The notes: generated from the letters alone by a model not told the origin. A DNA stretch of 64,000 nt from Coleofasciculus sp040219735 (GCA_040219735.1 JAVJRX010000034.1); one strand, 5' to 3'; positions 17,015-26,840 are shown, numbered from the stretch's first letter. A program made the numbers and translations.

Positions 17015-17047
17015 AAAAACAAATAAACCCCCCGGAATCCGGAGGGT
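17015..17047 (-). terminator. Intrinsic terminator of chlL-chlN
   Basis: On the reverse strand AACCCTCCGGA / TCCGGGGGGTTT forms a GC-rich stem followed by ATTTGTTTTTG. It begins 26 bases after the chlN stop. Confidence 0.8.
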
Positions 17048-17072
17048 TGGAGAGATCTCAAAGGAGGAGAGA

Positions 17073-18476
17073 TCAAACCTTCGCTTCTTCTTTCACCAAT
17101 TTATCCCAACCCAAATCCTTGAGGCTGTTATTGCGACGCAGGGGACGAGTTGCTAACTCCAGAATATCCCGCGCATTGGTAAAGCCGTGAATCTGAGCAA
17201 ATGTAAACTCAACGGACCACTTGGTATTAATTCCTCGCGCTTCTAAGGGATTCGCATGTGCCATTCCCGTAATTACCAAGTCCGGTTTCAACTCATAAAT
17301 TCGCTGAATTTGATTGTAGTTATCCGGTTTCTCGATAATCTTCGGTGTCGGTACTCCCATCTCCTGACAGGTTTTCTCCAGCAGATCCAATTCCGCCTTT
17401 TGATAACGCTTATCCATATAGGGAATGCCAATTTCTGGACAAGTCATCCCGCAGCGAATCAGGAAACGAGCCAGGGAGATTTCCAATAAGTTATCCCCCA
17501 TGAAGAAAACCGACTTACCGCGTATTAACTTGACATATTCTTCCAGGTTTTCCCAAATATTCGCTTCCCGTTCATCTAACCCTTTCGGTTCAATTCCAAA
17601 CACCGAACAAATCTTCTCAATCCAGGCGCGAGTTCCATCGGGACCAATGGGGAACGGTGCGCCGATTAGTTTACACTTGCGGCGACGCATTAAGGTTGTC
17701 GCGGTGCGGCTTAAGAAGGGGTTGACACCAGAGACATAATACCCTTCTTCAATCACGGGGAGTTCCGTATATCGCTTCGCGGGTAACCAACCAGAAACCT
17801 TAATTCCTTGCTTCTTCAGTTCTAGGGTAAGGTTTGTCACCACGGGGTCAGGTAACGAGCCAAATAATACTAGGGGTGGGTGATCCACATACTCCGATTC
17901 TTCAGCCGCTACCTCTTCTTTCTGGCGTCCAAAGTTGAGCAGTTTGGAAATCGCATTCCGTTCTTCTTTTTCCGCTTCTACTTTTGGTGCTTTACTGGGA
18001 CATTTGTGAGCCATCGCCGCGAGGACTGTATCTTCCCCTTGAGTGAACGCATAGTCCAACCCATTCGCCCGCGCTGTAACAATGGGAATCCCAAGCTCCG
18101 CTTCCAGCTTCGGCGCTAAGCCTTCTAAATCCATCTTAATGATTTCCGTGGTGCAAGTGCCAATCCAGACAATTACACTAGGGTTGCGATCGCGCTTAAT
18201 CTGTAAACATAACCGCTTCAGTTCTTCGTAGTCATTCAGTTGAGCGGAAATATCTCCTTCTTCTAATTCCGCCATCGCATAACGGGGTTCAGCAAAAATC
18301 ATCACCCCCATGGCATTTTGCAGGAAATAGCCACAGGTTTTAGTCCCAATGACTAAGAAAAAGCTATCTTCAATCTTCTGATATAGCCAAGCCACACAGC
18401 TAATCGGGCAAAATGTATGGTAATTTCCAGTTTCGCATTCAAACTCTAGCGATTGGGGGTTTTGAAGCGCTGTCAT
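17073..18476 (-). CDS. chlN: Light-independent protochlorophyllide reductase subunit N
   Basis: A 467-residue NifD-like subunit that with ChlB forms the catalytic component of dark-operative protochlorophyllide reductase, reducing ring D to chlorophyllide a with electrons from ChlL. The N-terminus carries the Fe-S ligands and surroundings (FECETGNYHTFCPISCVAWL, GTKTCGYFL). Typical NifD-type blocks follow (VWIGTCTTEIIKMDLEG, LFGSLPDPV, VFFMGDNLLEISLARFLIRC, ITGMAHANPLEARGI). Length is standard. It is 215 bases downstream of chlL on the same strand and ends at a strong terminator. chlB is not in the window. Confidence 0.97.
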   Translation of the reverse strand: MTALQNPQSLEFECETGNYHTFCPISCVAWLYQKIEDSFFLVIGTKTCGYFLQNAMGVMIFAEPRYAMAELEEGDISAQLNDYEELKRLCLQIKRDRNPSVIVWIGTCTTEIIKMDLEGLAPKLEAELGIPIVTARANGLDYAFTQGEDTVLAAMAHKCPSKAPKVEAEKEERNAISKLLNFGRQKEEVAAEESEYVDHPPLVLFGSLPDPVVTNLTLELKKQGIKVSGWLPAKRYTELPVIEEGYYVSGVNPFLSRTATTLMRRRKCKLIGAPFPIGPDGTRAWIEKICSVFGIEPKGLDEREANIWENLEEYVKLIRGKSVFFMGDNLLEISLARFLIRCGMTCPEIGIPYMDKRYQKAELDLLEKTCQEMGVPTPKIIEKPDNYNQIQRIYELKPDLVITGMAHANPLEARGINTKWSVEFTFAQIHGFTNARDILELATRPLRRNNSLKDLGWDKLVKEEAKV

Positions 18477-18691
18477 AATTAATTCTCCTCTCTTCGTTTA
18501 TTAAAATTTTCATTTGTCATTTGTCCGTTGTCTTTCGTAACTGTTCCTTATTTTTTGGTTCTCGGGTTTGGGTGAATATATGGGAAGAAGCATTGATGTG
18601 ACAGTGACAACAGATAGTCCCCCAAATGCTTCACCCCTACAAACCTACAAACCTAACCACAAATGACTAATGACCAATGACCAATGACTAA

Positions 18692-19558
18692 TTAAACCAT
18701 CATCAGGTCAAGTTCTTCTTCCTCTGACGTTACCTTGGGTTGTGGGGGATTCAGGTAGAAGTCAGACAGTAAGGAGAACAACTCGCGATCGGGGGAGTCG
18801 TTGGGAATGACTCCTTCTGGACGTGCCAATACTTGATCGGCAATATTGAGATAGTAATCACACACAGGTGTCAGAGATGGATCAGTTTCTGCCATTTCAA
18901 AAATGGTTTTTCCCTTAACCCGAGAGATGCGAATATCTTCAATTAAAGGCAGAATTTCCAACACGGGAATGGGTACAGCTTCAATATACTTATCGATCAG
19001 ATCCCGCTTCGAGGTACGATTCCCGATGAGTCCAGCTAGGCGCAAGGGGTGGGTACGGGCTTTTTCACGCACGGAAGCCGCAATTCGATTCGCCGCAAAT
19101 AAAGCGTCGAAGCCGTTATCGGTAACGATCATGCAGTAGTCGGAATAGTTCAGAGGCGCAGCGAATCCCCCACAAACTACGTCACCGAGAACATCAAACA
19201 GAATTACATCGTACTCGTCAAAGGCATTGAGTTCTTTGAGTAGCTTCACCGTCTCACCGACAACATAGCCACCGCAACCTGCACCGGCTGGGGGTCCACC
19301 CGCTTCGACGCAATCAACGCCACCATAGCCTTTATAGATCACGTCTTCTGGCCAAACGTCTTCGTAGTGATAATCCTTTTCCTGAAGCGTATCGATAATC
19401 GTGGGAATGAGAAAGCCTGTCAGGGTAAAGGTGCTGTCATGTTTCGGATCACAGCCAATTTGCAACACCTTTTTGCCGCGTCTGGCTAAAGCTACGGAGA
19501 TATTACAGCTTGTTGTGGACTTACCAATACCGCCTTTTCCATAAACTGAGAGTTTCAC
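18692..19558 (-). CDS. chlL: Light-independent protochlorophyllide reductase ATP-binding protein
   Basis: A 288-residue NifH-like dimeric iron protein that hydrolyses ATP and passes electrons to ChlN-ChlB. The P-loop YGKGGIGKSTTSCN is at residues 5-18, switch CDPKHDST at about 35, and the two cluster ligand Cys in GAGCGGYVVGE and DVVCGGFAAP. The C-terminus ends in an acidic EEEELDLMMV tail. Its start is followed immediately upstream by noncoding DNA, so the chlL-chlN transcript should begin in 19560-19700. Dark-operative POR is oxygen-sensitive, fitting an organism that sees micro-oxic conditions. Confidence 0.97.
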   Translation of the reverse strand: MKLSVYGKGGIGKSTTSCNISVALARRGKKVLQIGCDPKHDSTFTLTGFLIPTIIDTLQEKDYHYEDVWPEDVIYKGYGGVDCVEAGGPPAGAGCGGYVVGETVKLLKELNAFDEYDVILFDVLGDVVCGGFAAPLNYSDYCMIVTDNGFDALFAANRIAASVREKARTHPLRLAGLIGNRTSKRDLIDKYIEAVPIPVLEILPLIEDIRISRVKGKTIFEMAETDPSLTPVCDYYLNIADQVLARPEGVIPNDSPDRELFSLLSDFYLNPPQPKVTSEEEELDLMMV

Positions 19559-20408
19559 GCTTCGTCGTCTCCTATCGTTTGGATCAAAACTGGAATGTTG
19601 TCGTAGCTATTAAATGAGCTGGCATCTGGGCTTGGGCTGAGTCGTCAGCCGTTGCTTACCGCCTGCTAATCGCATTATTGACATAACTCCTCTGGAAAGG
19701 AAAGGGGGAGTTGGAATGGGATGGGGTTTAAGTCTCCATCTAATGACGCCTATGAATGCCTAAAAGCTTTTATGGGTTCAGAATGACTCTGAAGCCAATT
19801 TAAGCAAATTATTCGAGTTTTGTGTATTTTATTTATATAAATGTGAACAAAAGCAAAAAATACGGGTAATTGACCTCAAGGCTGACCAAGCTGGCTCACT
19901 TTAGTGACCTGATTCCAGCTCAACGCTGACGGGAAATGGGGTATATAGATGGGGTTTGGCGCGATCGCATCCCCTAAGCTCGAAACACCCTGATCCCCAA
20001 AGTCCCTAGATTTACGTCAGTCAGAGAACCTGCGATCGCGGGTTTGGCTTTCCTTCGGCAAGATGGTTGTAAATAAAGATTAATTTTTGTGGCAGTGATT
20101 ACACTCGCCGCGATCGGCAACCACTGGCATAGCTTTAAATCTATGGTTGCAATATAAATATACATATAACCAAAAAACCAATTGTGTTGAGATCGTTCAC
20201 CGGAGAAAGGCGGAGCGGGTTTAGTCACATCCCTTGTGCAACCAAAAAGATAATAGTGAAACCCGCCCCTACGCACGCGCCAGGTTCCCTATTGTTTTTA
20301 AATAGCATCAGGATAACCACAACCCAATAGAAAAGCCGCGACGCTTGTTTACTACTAAAATAAGATTACTAGCACTCCTTTAACTTCAGGCTTAACAGGG
20401 ATAAAACT
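19559..20408. other. Intergenic region between chlL and the Rpn gene
   Basis: An 850-base divergent promoter region. A 100-codon reverse frame at 19974-20276 lacks coding character and overlaps the GGGCGGGTTT repeat, so I do not call it. A GCGATCGC site lies at about 19961. No RNA gene was recognised. Confidence 0.5.
20214..20270. repeat. Dispersed inverted repeat (AAACCCGCCCC family)
   Basis: GAGCGGGTTTAGTCACATCC ... AGTGAAACCCGCCCCTACGC, almost identical to the copy at 6101-6158. Confidence 0.75.
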
Positions 20409-21338
20409 ATGAAATTTATCAGCCCCAAGGTCGATTATGCCTTTAAAAAAATATTCGGTTCAGAACAAAGCAAAGAGGTTTTAATCAGTTTCCTCAATGC
20501 CATTATTTATAATGGAGAGAAAATTATTCAATCCTTGACAATTGCCAATCCTTATAATCCAGGTCAGGCAATAACCTTAAAAGATACTTATTTAGACATA
20601 AAAGCCGTTTTAGCTGACGGCTCTGTTGTTATTATTGAAATGCAAATAGCGCGGGTGACAGCTTTTAGCAAACGGATCGTTTACAACCTGACTAAAGCTT
20701 ATAGTAATCAGTTAGGAATTGGGGAAAATTACCTGATTCTCAATCCGGTGATCGCCGTAACGATTACGGATTTCATCCTGTTTAACAATACCCCAGATGT
20801 GATAAATCAATTTGTTTTTCAGGAAAAAAACAAAAATTTTAAATATCCTGATCCAGAATTGCAGCTAATCTTTGTAGAGCTACCGAAATTCAAGAAGACC
20901 TTGTCAGAGTTAACAAGTTTAAGCGATAAGTGGATTTACTTTCTAAAAGAAGCGGCTAGTCTTGATAATATTCCTAATAATTTGGGAGACGTGTCTGAGA
21001 TAGAACTGGCTTTAAATATTGCCAACCAAGCTAAAATGACAGTAGAAGAGTTAGAAGTCGTGGAGCGGCGGGGGATCATGTTGCAAGATGAGAAAGGGCG
21101 GATAACCTATGCGGCAGAACAAGGGGAAGCAAAAGGAAGAGAGAAAGGACGTTTGCAAGAAGCGATCGCTCTAGTTATGCGTTTACTTAAAAAGCGTTTT
21201 GGAGAACTGCCAGATGCGATAAGTACGAAGGTTGAAAGGTTGCCTTTACAAGAGTTAGAAAATTTAACCGAGGAGATTTTAGATTTAAATCGTTTGGAGG
21301 ATTTGGAACGTTGGTTAGACGAACATTCGCCGTCTTAA
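20409..21338 (+). CDS. Rpn-family PD-(D/E)XK nuclease (PDDEXK_2 transposase-like)
   Basis: A 309-residue protein of the Rpn/YhgA-like recombination-promoting nuclease family. The N-terminus FISPKVDYAFKKIFGSEQSK is diagnostic. The PD-(D/E)XK core is visible as D in TYLDIKAVLADG and E-x-Q in VVIIEMQIA (about residues 58-78). The helical middle (about 170-215) and a charged C-terminal region (GEAKGREKGRLQEAIALVMR, LKKRFGELPD) are standard. These enzymes cut DNA and are linked to mobile DNA and phage conflict. The start follows an AGGGA Shine-Dalgarno. Although transposase-like, no ends are seen. Confidence 0.88.
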   Translation: MKFISPKVDYAFKKIFGSEQSKEVLISFLNAIIYNGEKIIQSLTIANPYNPGQAITLKDTYLDIKAVLADGSVVIIEMQIARVTAFSKRIVYNLTKAYSNQLGIGENYLILNPVIAVTITDFILFNNTPDVINQFVFQEKNKNFKYPDPELQLIFVELPKFKKTLSELTSLSDKWIYFLKEAASLDNIPNNLGDVSEIELALNIANQAKMTVEELEVVERRGIMLQDEKGRITYAAEQGEAKGREKGRLQEAIALVMRLLKKRFGELPDAISTKVERLPLQELENLTEEILDLNRLEDLERWLDEHSPS

Positions 21339-22060
21339 TCAGGTGTACGAGAATCTAGGTACACCAATGGGTTCTCTTGGATCTGGCGTGGAAATTGTAG
21401 CAGTAAGCTACAAAATAGATTTTGGTAATCACGCAAATGCTTAAATCTATCCTAGAATAATGTTTGTTTATCACCCATAAATCTACCGATCGCGACGTCA
21501 GTAGCAATGCACCCGATGGTTTGTTAGCAAGATGTCTCCAGATTCTTCGCTTCGCTCAGAATGACATGTTAAAATCCAACTTGGTATTAACCCTCTGTCA
21601 ATAAAGAAAGCCACAACTAAGAATCCCCCCTTTTACTAGAAAAGAGGGGACTCCCAAGGAATAGATTTAGGATTAGATAGAGAGTTCAGTTAGTGCTTCT
21701 GTATAGGATTCGCTGGTTGAATAAGTTCGTTGAAGTTACCAGCACTTTTATAGTAAGCCCTTAATTAGCGGGTTGACAATAAAAATCGGTCAACTTTATA
21801 AAAACTTTATAGATATCTTGATTAGCTTTATCGGAACTTTATATTTAAGATCATCTGACATTTACAATGGGGGCGGCTAGGAGAGCATCCTAAAAGCGAA
21901 TGCACGTTCCCGCCGCCCTTGTGGTTATGACAAAAGGAATGATACCAAATCCGCCTTTATCACCCCTTTTGCCACGGCGATTGAAATCGCTGCTACACAA
22001 ACAAAGTCCGCCTGCGCGGACTAGGTTATAACGGGGATAGCTAACCCGGATTTGGTATAA
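21339..22060. other. Intergenic region with repeat
   Basis: About 720 bases without a supported gene. Around 21536-21566 is an ATTCTTCGCTTCGCTCAGAA palindromic repeat. 21978-22058 is an inverted copy of the AGCAGCGATTT family, bounded by ACCAAATCCG (21952) and its inverse CGGATTTGGT (22048), so the whole about 105-bp unit has inverted ends. Confidence 0.6.
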
Positions 22061-23284
22061 TTACGGTGCTAAAGCGTTTCCGCGCAACAGACTACCAATG
22101 GTTTTGGCAGTAATTTTGAGCTGCACCAAAGGATTAGCAGGTACAACCGTTTTGTACAAGTAACTGTCAAATGTGAGTCGCTGCACATCCAGATCCGAAC
22201 ACATCTCCACAAATGCTTCACGAGTCGCATCGGAGCGATAGAATACGGTTTGCAGAATATCCAGCACCTTATAGGTGATGCCGTATTTCTTATCCCAACG
22301 CTTGAGATAAAGCTTGAGGTCATCTTCCGTGGGAATGCGAGTTCCACCATTGGAGGTTTCGACAATGGTTTCGGCGCACATCCGCGCGGATTTTGCCGCA
22401 AAGTAAATCCCTTCACCGGAAGATTTCGTTACTGTTCCGGCTGCGTCTCCAACTAACGCCACCCGACCAACAACTCGCCGAGGTCTGGGATGCTCTGGAA
22501 TCGGGTGTGCTTCTACTTTGATAATTTCACCACCGAGGAGTTTCTTTGCTGCACGAGCGCGAATCCCCGCCTGTAGCTTTTTAATTTTGGCTTGGTTAAC
22601 CTTCATCGTACCCGTGCCAACGGCAACGTGGTCGTATTTGGGGAAGACCCAAGCGTAGAAGTCAGGAGAAACGTCGTTACCCACATACATTTCTGCCAGG
22701 TCTTCGTAGTAGTTCATCATGTCCCCTGGTAGGCGAATCCGCTCTTGGAACGCGATCGCATAATTGTAGTCCCCGGCGTCAATTGCCTTAGCCACGCGGG
22801 AATTAGCGCCATCAGCACCAATCACCAGGTCTACTTTCAGGGTTTTTTGTACGCCACTGAGACTCCCATCGGAATGGTCGGCGTAGTGAAGGGTATAGGG
22901 TTCTGTATTACTTGTGGGAATATCGAGTTTATGAACAGTGCCATTAATTAAATTTGCACCCAACTTGGCAGCGCGGTTCCGCATGAAGCCATCTAGGACT
23001 TCGCGGCGGCACATGCCAATATATTCGTCTTCTTTTATCAGGTTGATATCCACCTCTATATTCGATGGCGAGATCATTTTCATCTTTCTGACTCGCCGAT
23101 CGATAATCTCAGGTGGCAGGTCAAATTCACTAACCATACAGAGCGGAATGGCTCCGCCACAGGGTTTAGCATTGTCTAGCTTGCGCTCAAACAAGTAGGT
23201 TTCGATTCCGGCTTTTGCTAGAGTCTCTGCGGCAGACGAGCCAGCAGGTCCTGAACCAACAACTGCAACCCTTAGTGCAGGCAT
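22061..23284 (-). CDS. chlP: Geranylgeranyl diphosphate/chlorophyll reductase
   Basis: A 407-residue FAD/NADPH-dependent enzyme that saturates the geranylgeranyl chain to phytyl for chlorophyll a, tocopherol and phylloquinone. The Rossmann motif VVGSGPAGSSAAE lies at the N-terminus, the PCGGAIPLCM segment at about 42, and the second FAD motif GRVALVGDAAGTVTKSSGEG at about 275. I place the start at the ATG at 23284, which has a GGGAG leader and gives the usual length. An upstream in-frame codon at 23320 would add twelve atypical residues. It is monocistronic. Confidence 0.95.
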   Translation of the reverse strand: MPALRVAVVGSGPAGSSAAETLAKAGIETYLFERKLDNAKPCGGAIPLCMVSEFDLPPEIIDRRVRKMKMISPSNIEVDINLIKEDEYIGMCRREVLDGFMRNRAAKLGANLINGTVHKLDIPTSNTEPYTLHYADHSDGSLSGVQKTLKVDLVIGADGANSRVAKAIDAGDYNYAIAFQERIRLPGDMMNYYEDLAEMYVGNDVSPDFYAWVFPKYDHVAVGTGTMKVNQAKIKKLQAGIRARAAKKLLGGEIIKVEAHPIPEHPRPRRVVGRVALVGDAAGTVTKSSGEGIYFAAKSARMCAETIVETSNGGTRIPTEDDLKLYLKRWDKKYGITYKVLDILQTVFYRSDATREAFVEMCSDLDVQRLTFDSYLYKTVVPANPLVQLKITAKTIGSLLRGNALAP

Positions 23285-23496
23285 GTTTTCTCCCAATCGT
23301 TTTCGAGGTACGGATGGCATGGTATCACGGACGTCTGGCTGATTTCATCACTTAGGTGCGATCGCGGCTCAATTTGAAATACAGCTTAACAATTTGCCTT
23401 TACAAAGCTTAATATTTGTCTTATGTCCTTTGTCTTGTGTCATTTGTCAAGAGACAGGCATCTCCATCGTTACAATTGAGAAAACTGTTCAATCCA

Positions 23497-23590
23497 ATAC
23501 TGGTATGTCAGCACCGCACTTGTCGCCAACACAGACAAGACAAATACTGGTATGTCAGCACCGTACTTGCCGCCAACAAGGTGCAGCAAA
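23497..23590 (+). repeat. Imperfect 47-bp tandem duplication at a gene start
   Basis: ATACTGGTATGTCAGCACCG begins at 23497 and again at 23544. The copies are nearly identical for the first 34 bases and then drift. The 47-base period changes the reading frame. Confidence 0.85.
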
Positions 23591-23804
23591 AGTCTTGGCA
23601 GCGTTTCAAGCCTCACCTGTCAATGGAGTTACAGTTAGCGGTAGCCGCTGTCTAGGAGAATGTGGCAACGGTCCGATAGTCGTGGTTCTGCCTGAAGAAA
23701 CCTGGTATTGTCGCGTTCACCCCGATGAAGTTCCCGCCGTAGTACAACGGCATATCAAAGACGGACAGCCCGTGAAGGCGATGCTTTATCGCAAGTACCA
23801 TTGA
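23505..23804 (+). CDS. Thioredoxin-like (2Fe-2S) ferredoxin
   Basis: About 99 residues. The protein has the Cys pattern of thioredoxin-fold 2Fe-2S ferredoxins: LVCQHRTCRQQGAAKVL (Cys-x4-Cys) and SRCLGECGNGP (Cys-x3-Cys), followed by ETWYCRVHPDEV. These small proteins donate electrons to oxidoreductases; the partner is unknown. The start is uncertain because a 47-bp duplication covers the 5' end. The ATG at 23505 lies in copy one and puts copy two's CQHRTC in frame. It is divergent from chlP, 220 bases away. Confidence 0.8.
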   Translation: MSAPHLSPTQTRQILVCQHRTCRQQGAAKVLAAFQASPVNGVTVSGSRCLGECGNGPIVVVLPEETWYCRVHPDEVPAVVQRHIKDGQPVKAMLYRKYH

Positions 23805-23868
23805 CCGAAGAAAGGCAGATGGCACAAGGGTGGGTTTTGTTGAGAGGTTATTGGTAGATACCACACCC

Positions 23869-24933
23869 CTATTGACTTCCATGGTATTCGTGGGTTAAAA
23901 AGGGAACATCCAAAACTTCACCGTCAACCTCTCCCACCTGAACCTTAAGACCAACGCCTCCAGCTTTGGTGCGGATATAGGCTAAACCTAAGTAACCTTG
24001 TTCTGTTTGAGTACAACTGGTTAACTTACCTACTTTTTCCCCATCCACGGTTACCACGGTTCCCGGTTCCACAGGTGCTGGTAAACGCACTCCCCACAAT
24101 TGCTGCTTGACACCCTTGTAAGTATTTAACCGCGCGATCGTTTCTTGACCGATATAACATCCTTTATCAAAGGAAATCGTATTCCACAACCCAGCTTCTA
24201 GGGGATTATAATCCTCTGTCAGTTCGTAATCGGGAAGTGGGCGCCCTTGTTCAATTCGCAACTGCTGCCATACGCGATCGCCCATTGGTGTAGCATTGGC
24301 TGTAGTTAAGGTTTGCCATAGCTTTGCCCCATCGCTGGCGGGGACAATTAAGGTATATCCAGGGAGTGCCAAACCACTTCCTCTAGCAATTCGCACATCT
24401 ATATCATTTAGGTTTAGATGTTGATGACTGCCATATCCCTCTCCAATCGGCAACTGGACACCTAGCTTGGTCAAAAGGGTATCACTTTCAGGTCCAACTA
24501 GGCTAAAAATAGCAGTCTCATTCGAGATATCTCCCAATTCTACCCGATCCATAGGAAAGATATAGCGATCCAGCCATTCTAGTAACTGTTGACGCCGATT
24601 GGGAGATACTAAAAGTAATACCGCATCTTCAGTAACGTAAGTGGTTACCAGATCAATAGTACGGGCAGTTGAGGTAACAAAAACCGTATCACAACCTTGT
24701 CCTGGTTTCAGTTTCTGGAAATCATTGGTACTTTGATTATGCAAAAAGCGCAGTCTATCGTCATCGGAGATTTTCAGCAGTCCCCAATGGGATAGGTCAA
24801 CTAAAGCCACCCCTTGACGCGCGGCTTGTATAGCGGCTGCATCATTACCGAAACTGGTTGGCACTTGCACCTGGGCAACTGGTTCAAACGTTGCTCCTGC
24901 ACTACGCTGCATCTCTTGTAAGGTTTGGCTCAT
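23869..24933 (-). CDS. ygfZ: YgfZ/GcvT-domain folate-binding protein
   Basis: A 354-residue protein of the GcvT-like COG0354 family that uses tetrahydrofolate to support Fe-S cluster assembly or repair. The signature K-G-C-Y-I-G-Q-E (FDKGCYIGQETIARLNTY) is at about 252-270. GcvT-like N-terminal features are present (VALVDLSHWGLLKISDDDRLRFLHNQSTND). The C-terminal beta-barrel segment is QLWGVRLPAPVEPGT. Length is standard. Its 3' end lies 64 bases from the stop of the convergent ferredoxin gene. That pairing is suggestive but unproven. Confidence 0.9.
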   Translation of the reverse strand: MSQTLQEMQRSAGATFEPVAQVQVPTSFGNDAAAIQAARQGVALVDLSHWGLLKISDDDRLRFLHNQSTNDFQKLKPGQGCDTVFVTSTARTIDLVTTYVTEDAVLLLVSPNRRQQLLEWLDRYIFPMDRVELGDISNETAIFSLVGPESDTLLTKLGVQLPIGEGYGSHQHLNLNDIDVRIARGSGLALPGYTLIVPASDGAKLWQTLTTANATPMGDRVWQQLRIEQGRPLPDYELTEDYNPLEAGLWNTISFDKGCYIGQETIARLNTYKGVKQQLWGVRLPAPVEPGTVVTVDGEKVGKLTSCTQTEQGYLGLAYIRTKAGGVGLKVQVGEVDGEVLDVPFLTHEYHGSQ

Positions 24934-25008
24934 ACGTCAAATCTGTTGTTAACCCAATACGGCTTAGTTCATAAAAATTGTAGAGTAAAAGATGAACATA
25001 GAAAACAG

Positions 25009-25462
25009 TCATTGAGAATTTGAGAAGAAGTTAACCGCTAAAATTTTTTGTGCTTGCAGGTAAATGACTATATCATGTACTTGTGTTAATGGGTTAGTAC
25101 AAGCAGCACCCTCTAATTTTTTAGCATTCGCAATAGCTTGATCGAGTTGTGGTTTCAGTAAACCGTAGTAACCTGATTTACTTTTATCATAATCTTCAAT
25201 ACCGACTTTATTAAATTCTTTATTTAACTGAGCGATCACTTGTTTATAATTCTCAAAGGGACTACTTGTATAGCGGTAATGCAGTAAAAACCAGAACTCA
25301 AAACAGGGAATCGACAGAATTGGCTTAATTTTGTAGACTGAATAGCGATGAGCATCCATTATAGCTTGCTTATATTCTGGTCTATCCCCATCAAAGAGGC
25401 AAAAAACTTCATCATATTTTGCGCTTGAGTTCTTGTTCAGACTTTCCTCGCTGCTTTGGCAT
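25009..25462 (-). pseudogene. RloB-like gene with frameshifting internal deletion
   Basis: Three bases after the ATPase stop, ATG at 25462 opens MPKQRGKSEQELKRKI, a basic RloB-like N-terminus, then TGA at 25412. In the neighbouring frame, from about 25418, the protein resumes as KYDEVFCLFDGDRPEYKQAI and IPCFEFWFLLHY, the core of the RloB family, and ends normally at 25009. About 50-60 residues that normally separate these pieces (the strand bearing the CEGxxTE motif) are absent. A deletion of several tens of codons that also shifted the frame explains this. The longest frame starting at 25503 is an artefact reading through the ATPase end. Confidence 0.75.
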
Positions 25463-25465
25463 GGT

Positions 25466-26761
25466 TTAAATATTGAGTCCACCGACAAATGGAATAGCTC
25501 CATATCGACCTTTTAGATAACCTTTTTGTAGGGATTCATCCTCACAAGGATTAAATTCATGTAAGGAGTAGAGCTTGGTCATACTTTTATCTTTTTCTGT
25601 AAACCATATCTGATCGGGACGGAAAATTTCTCCATCGAGAAGACTCGTATCATGAGTCGTGAATATCAATTGAGCCTGGTTTTTATTAATGTCTGGATTG
25701 TTAAACATTTTAGCTAGTTCTGTCGATAAAACTGGATGTAGGCTTCTATCCAGTTCATCAATCATTAAAATCTCTCCATCTTCAAGAACGCTCAGCCAAG
25801 GTTCAGCAAGTTCAAATAAACGTTTAGTGCCTTCAGATTCGTCCTCTAAGTTAAGTGTTACTATTTGTTCAGAATCCATGGTTCTATGGATAATTTTAAT
25901 ATCGGGAATTTCCATGTCTTTGAATTGTTCCCAATAAGGAAATGGGGTGTTATTTATAGCTTTTTTTCCCTCAGATGCTAAAGGAAAAAGGCGCATCTCT
26001 ATTTTTATATCTGATATATCAAGATCGGCTTGAATCAGAAGGTTAACAACTTTTTGGCAAAACTCTTTGTCTTCTTCACATCTATCAGCAGTGTATAACC
26101 CAGAAAAATATGGGCTAATTAGTGGGCTGATCATATTTAAGTTTTCTTCAAACCAATCAAATAACTTTGTTAACTGAGGGTGGTTATTTTGTGCAGCATG
26201 AGAGAGGAATAACGAATTGGAACGCACAAAATTTTTAATTCGTTCTTTTTCTCCTTTTAATCCCGCGCCAAACGACCATTCATAGCCATCATCTGCCTGG
26301 AAGTCTGGATTATCTGGCTTATAAGTACGAGAGAACCAAGTCTGGGCACGTTTTTTGGGATAGGCAAGTAGCCATTCTTCATAAACTCGGTTTTCGTCTA
26401 AACTCACTCCGTATTCATAACGAATTTTATCATGTATAAAAATGACTTCCAAGTCTGTGGGTCGCTTTTGACATTCAGCATCAAGCAAAAAGGGTTGAAC
26501 ATCAAACTTATCACCCTTTTGCATTCGAGAGGCTGAACTAACTACAATATTCTGTAATATCTGCATGGCTCGCAGTAAATTACTCTTGCCAGATGCATTT
26601 GCACCATAGATTACAGCACTGGTGAGTAAGTGTAGATCCTTCGTTCTTGGCATAGGAAAACTATTACTACTAAGCATCGCTTCATCTTCCGAAGCCACCA
26701 TACTTAAGGTTTGCCGTTCTTTAAATGAACGATAATTTTCTACACTGAACTCAACCAGCAT
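25466..26761 (-). CDS. RloA-like AAA ATPase (OLD/ABC-type)
   Basis: A 431-residue ATPase of the AAA_15/AAA_21 class found with RloB in restriction-linked and abortive-infection operons. It starts MLVEFSVENYRSFKERQTLSM. Walker A is IYGANASGKSNLLRA (about 55). The signature-like block is DESEGTKRLFELAEPW. Walker B is GEILMIDELDRSLHP, with the His-switch TTHDTSLLDG. The C-terminus KGRYGAIPFVGGLNI is the usual family end, so this gene is intact. The rloB partner directly downstream is broken. Start at 26761 chosen by homology; a GTG 12 bases upstream is also possible. Confidence 0.85.
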   Translation of the reverse strand: MLVEFSVENYRSFKERQTLSMVASEDEAMLSSNSFPMPRTKDLHLLTSAVIYGANASGKSNLLRAMQILQNIVVSSASRMQKGDKFDVQPFLLDAECQKRPTDLEVIFIHDKIRYEYGVSLDENRVYEEWLLAYPKKRAQTWFSRTYKPDNPDFQADDGYEWSFGAGLKGEKERIKNFVRSNSLFLSHAAQNNHPQLTKLFDWFEENLNMISPLISPYFSGLYTADRCEEDKEFCQKVVNLLIQADLDISDIKIEMRLFPLASEGKKAINNTPFPYWEQFKDMEIPDIKIIHRTMDSEQIVTLNLEDESEGTKRLFELAEPWLSVLEDGEILMIDELDRSLHPVLSTELAKMFNNPDINKNQAQLIFTTHDTSLLDGEIFRPDQIWFTEKDKSMTKLYSLHEFNPCEDESLQKGYLKGRYGAIPFVGGLNI

Positions 26762-26840
26762 ACCTGATCTCACTTCATTAACTATCGAGTCTCATTCAAA
26801 CATTACACCAAAAACCCTATTGAACACCTAATTAGATGGA

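Noticed and set aside
19974..20276. Reverse 100-codon frame between chlL and the Rpn gene
   Set aside because: Overlaps the AAACCCGCCCC repeat; the same KPAPP-type translation appears at another repeat copy (62152-62481), so it is repeat-derived.
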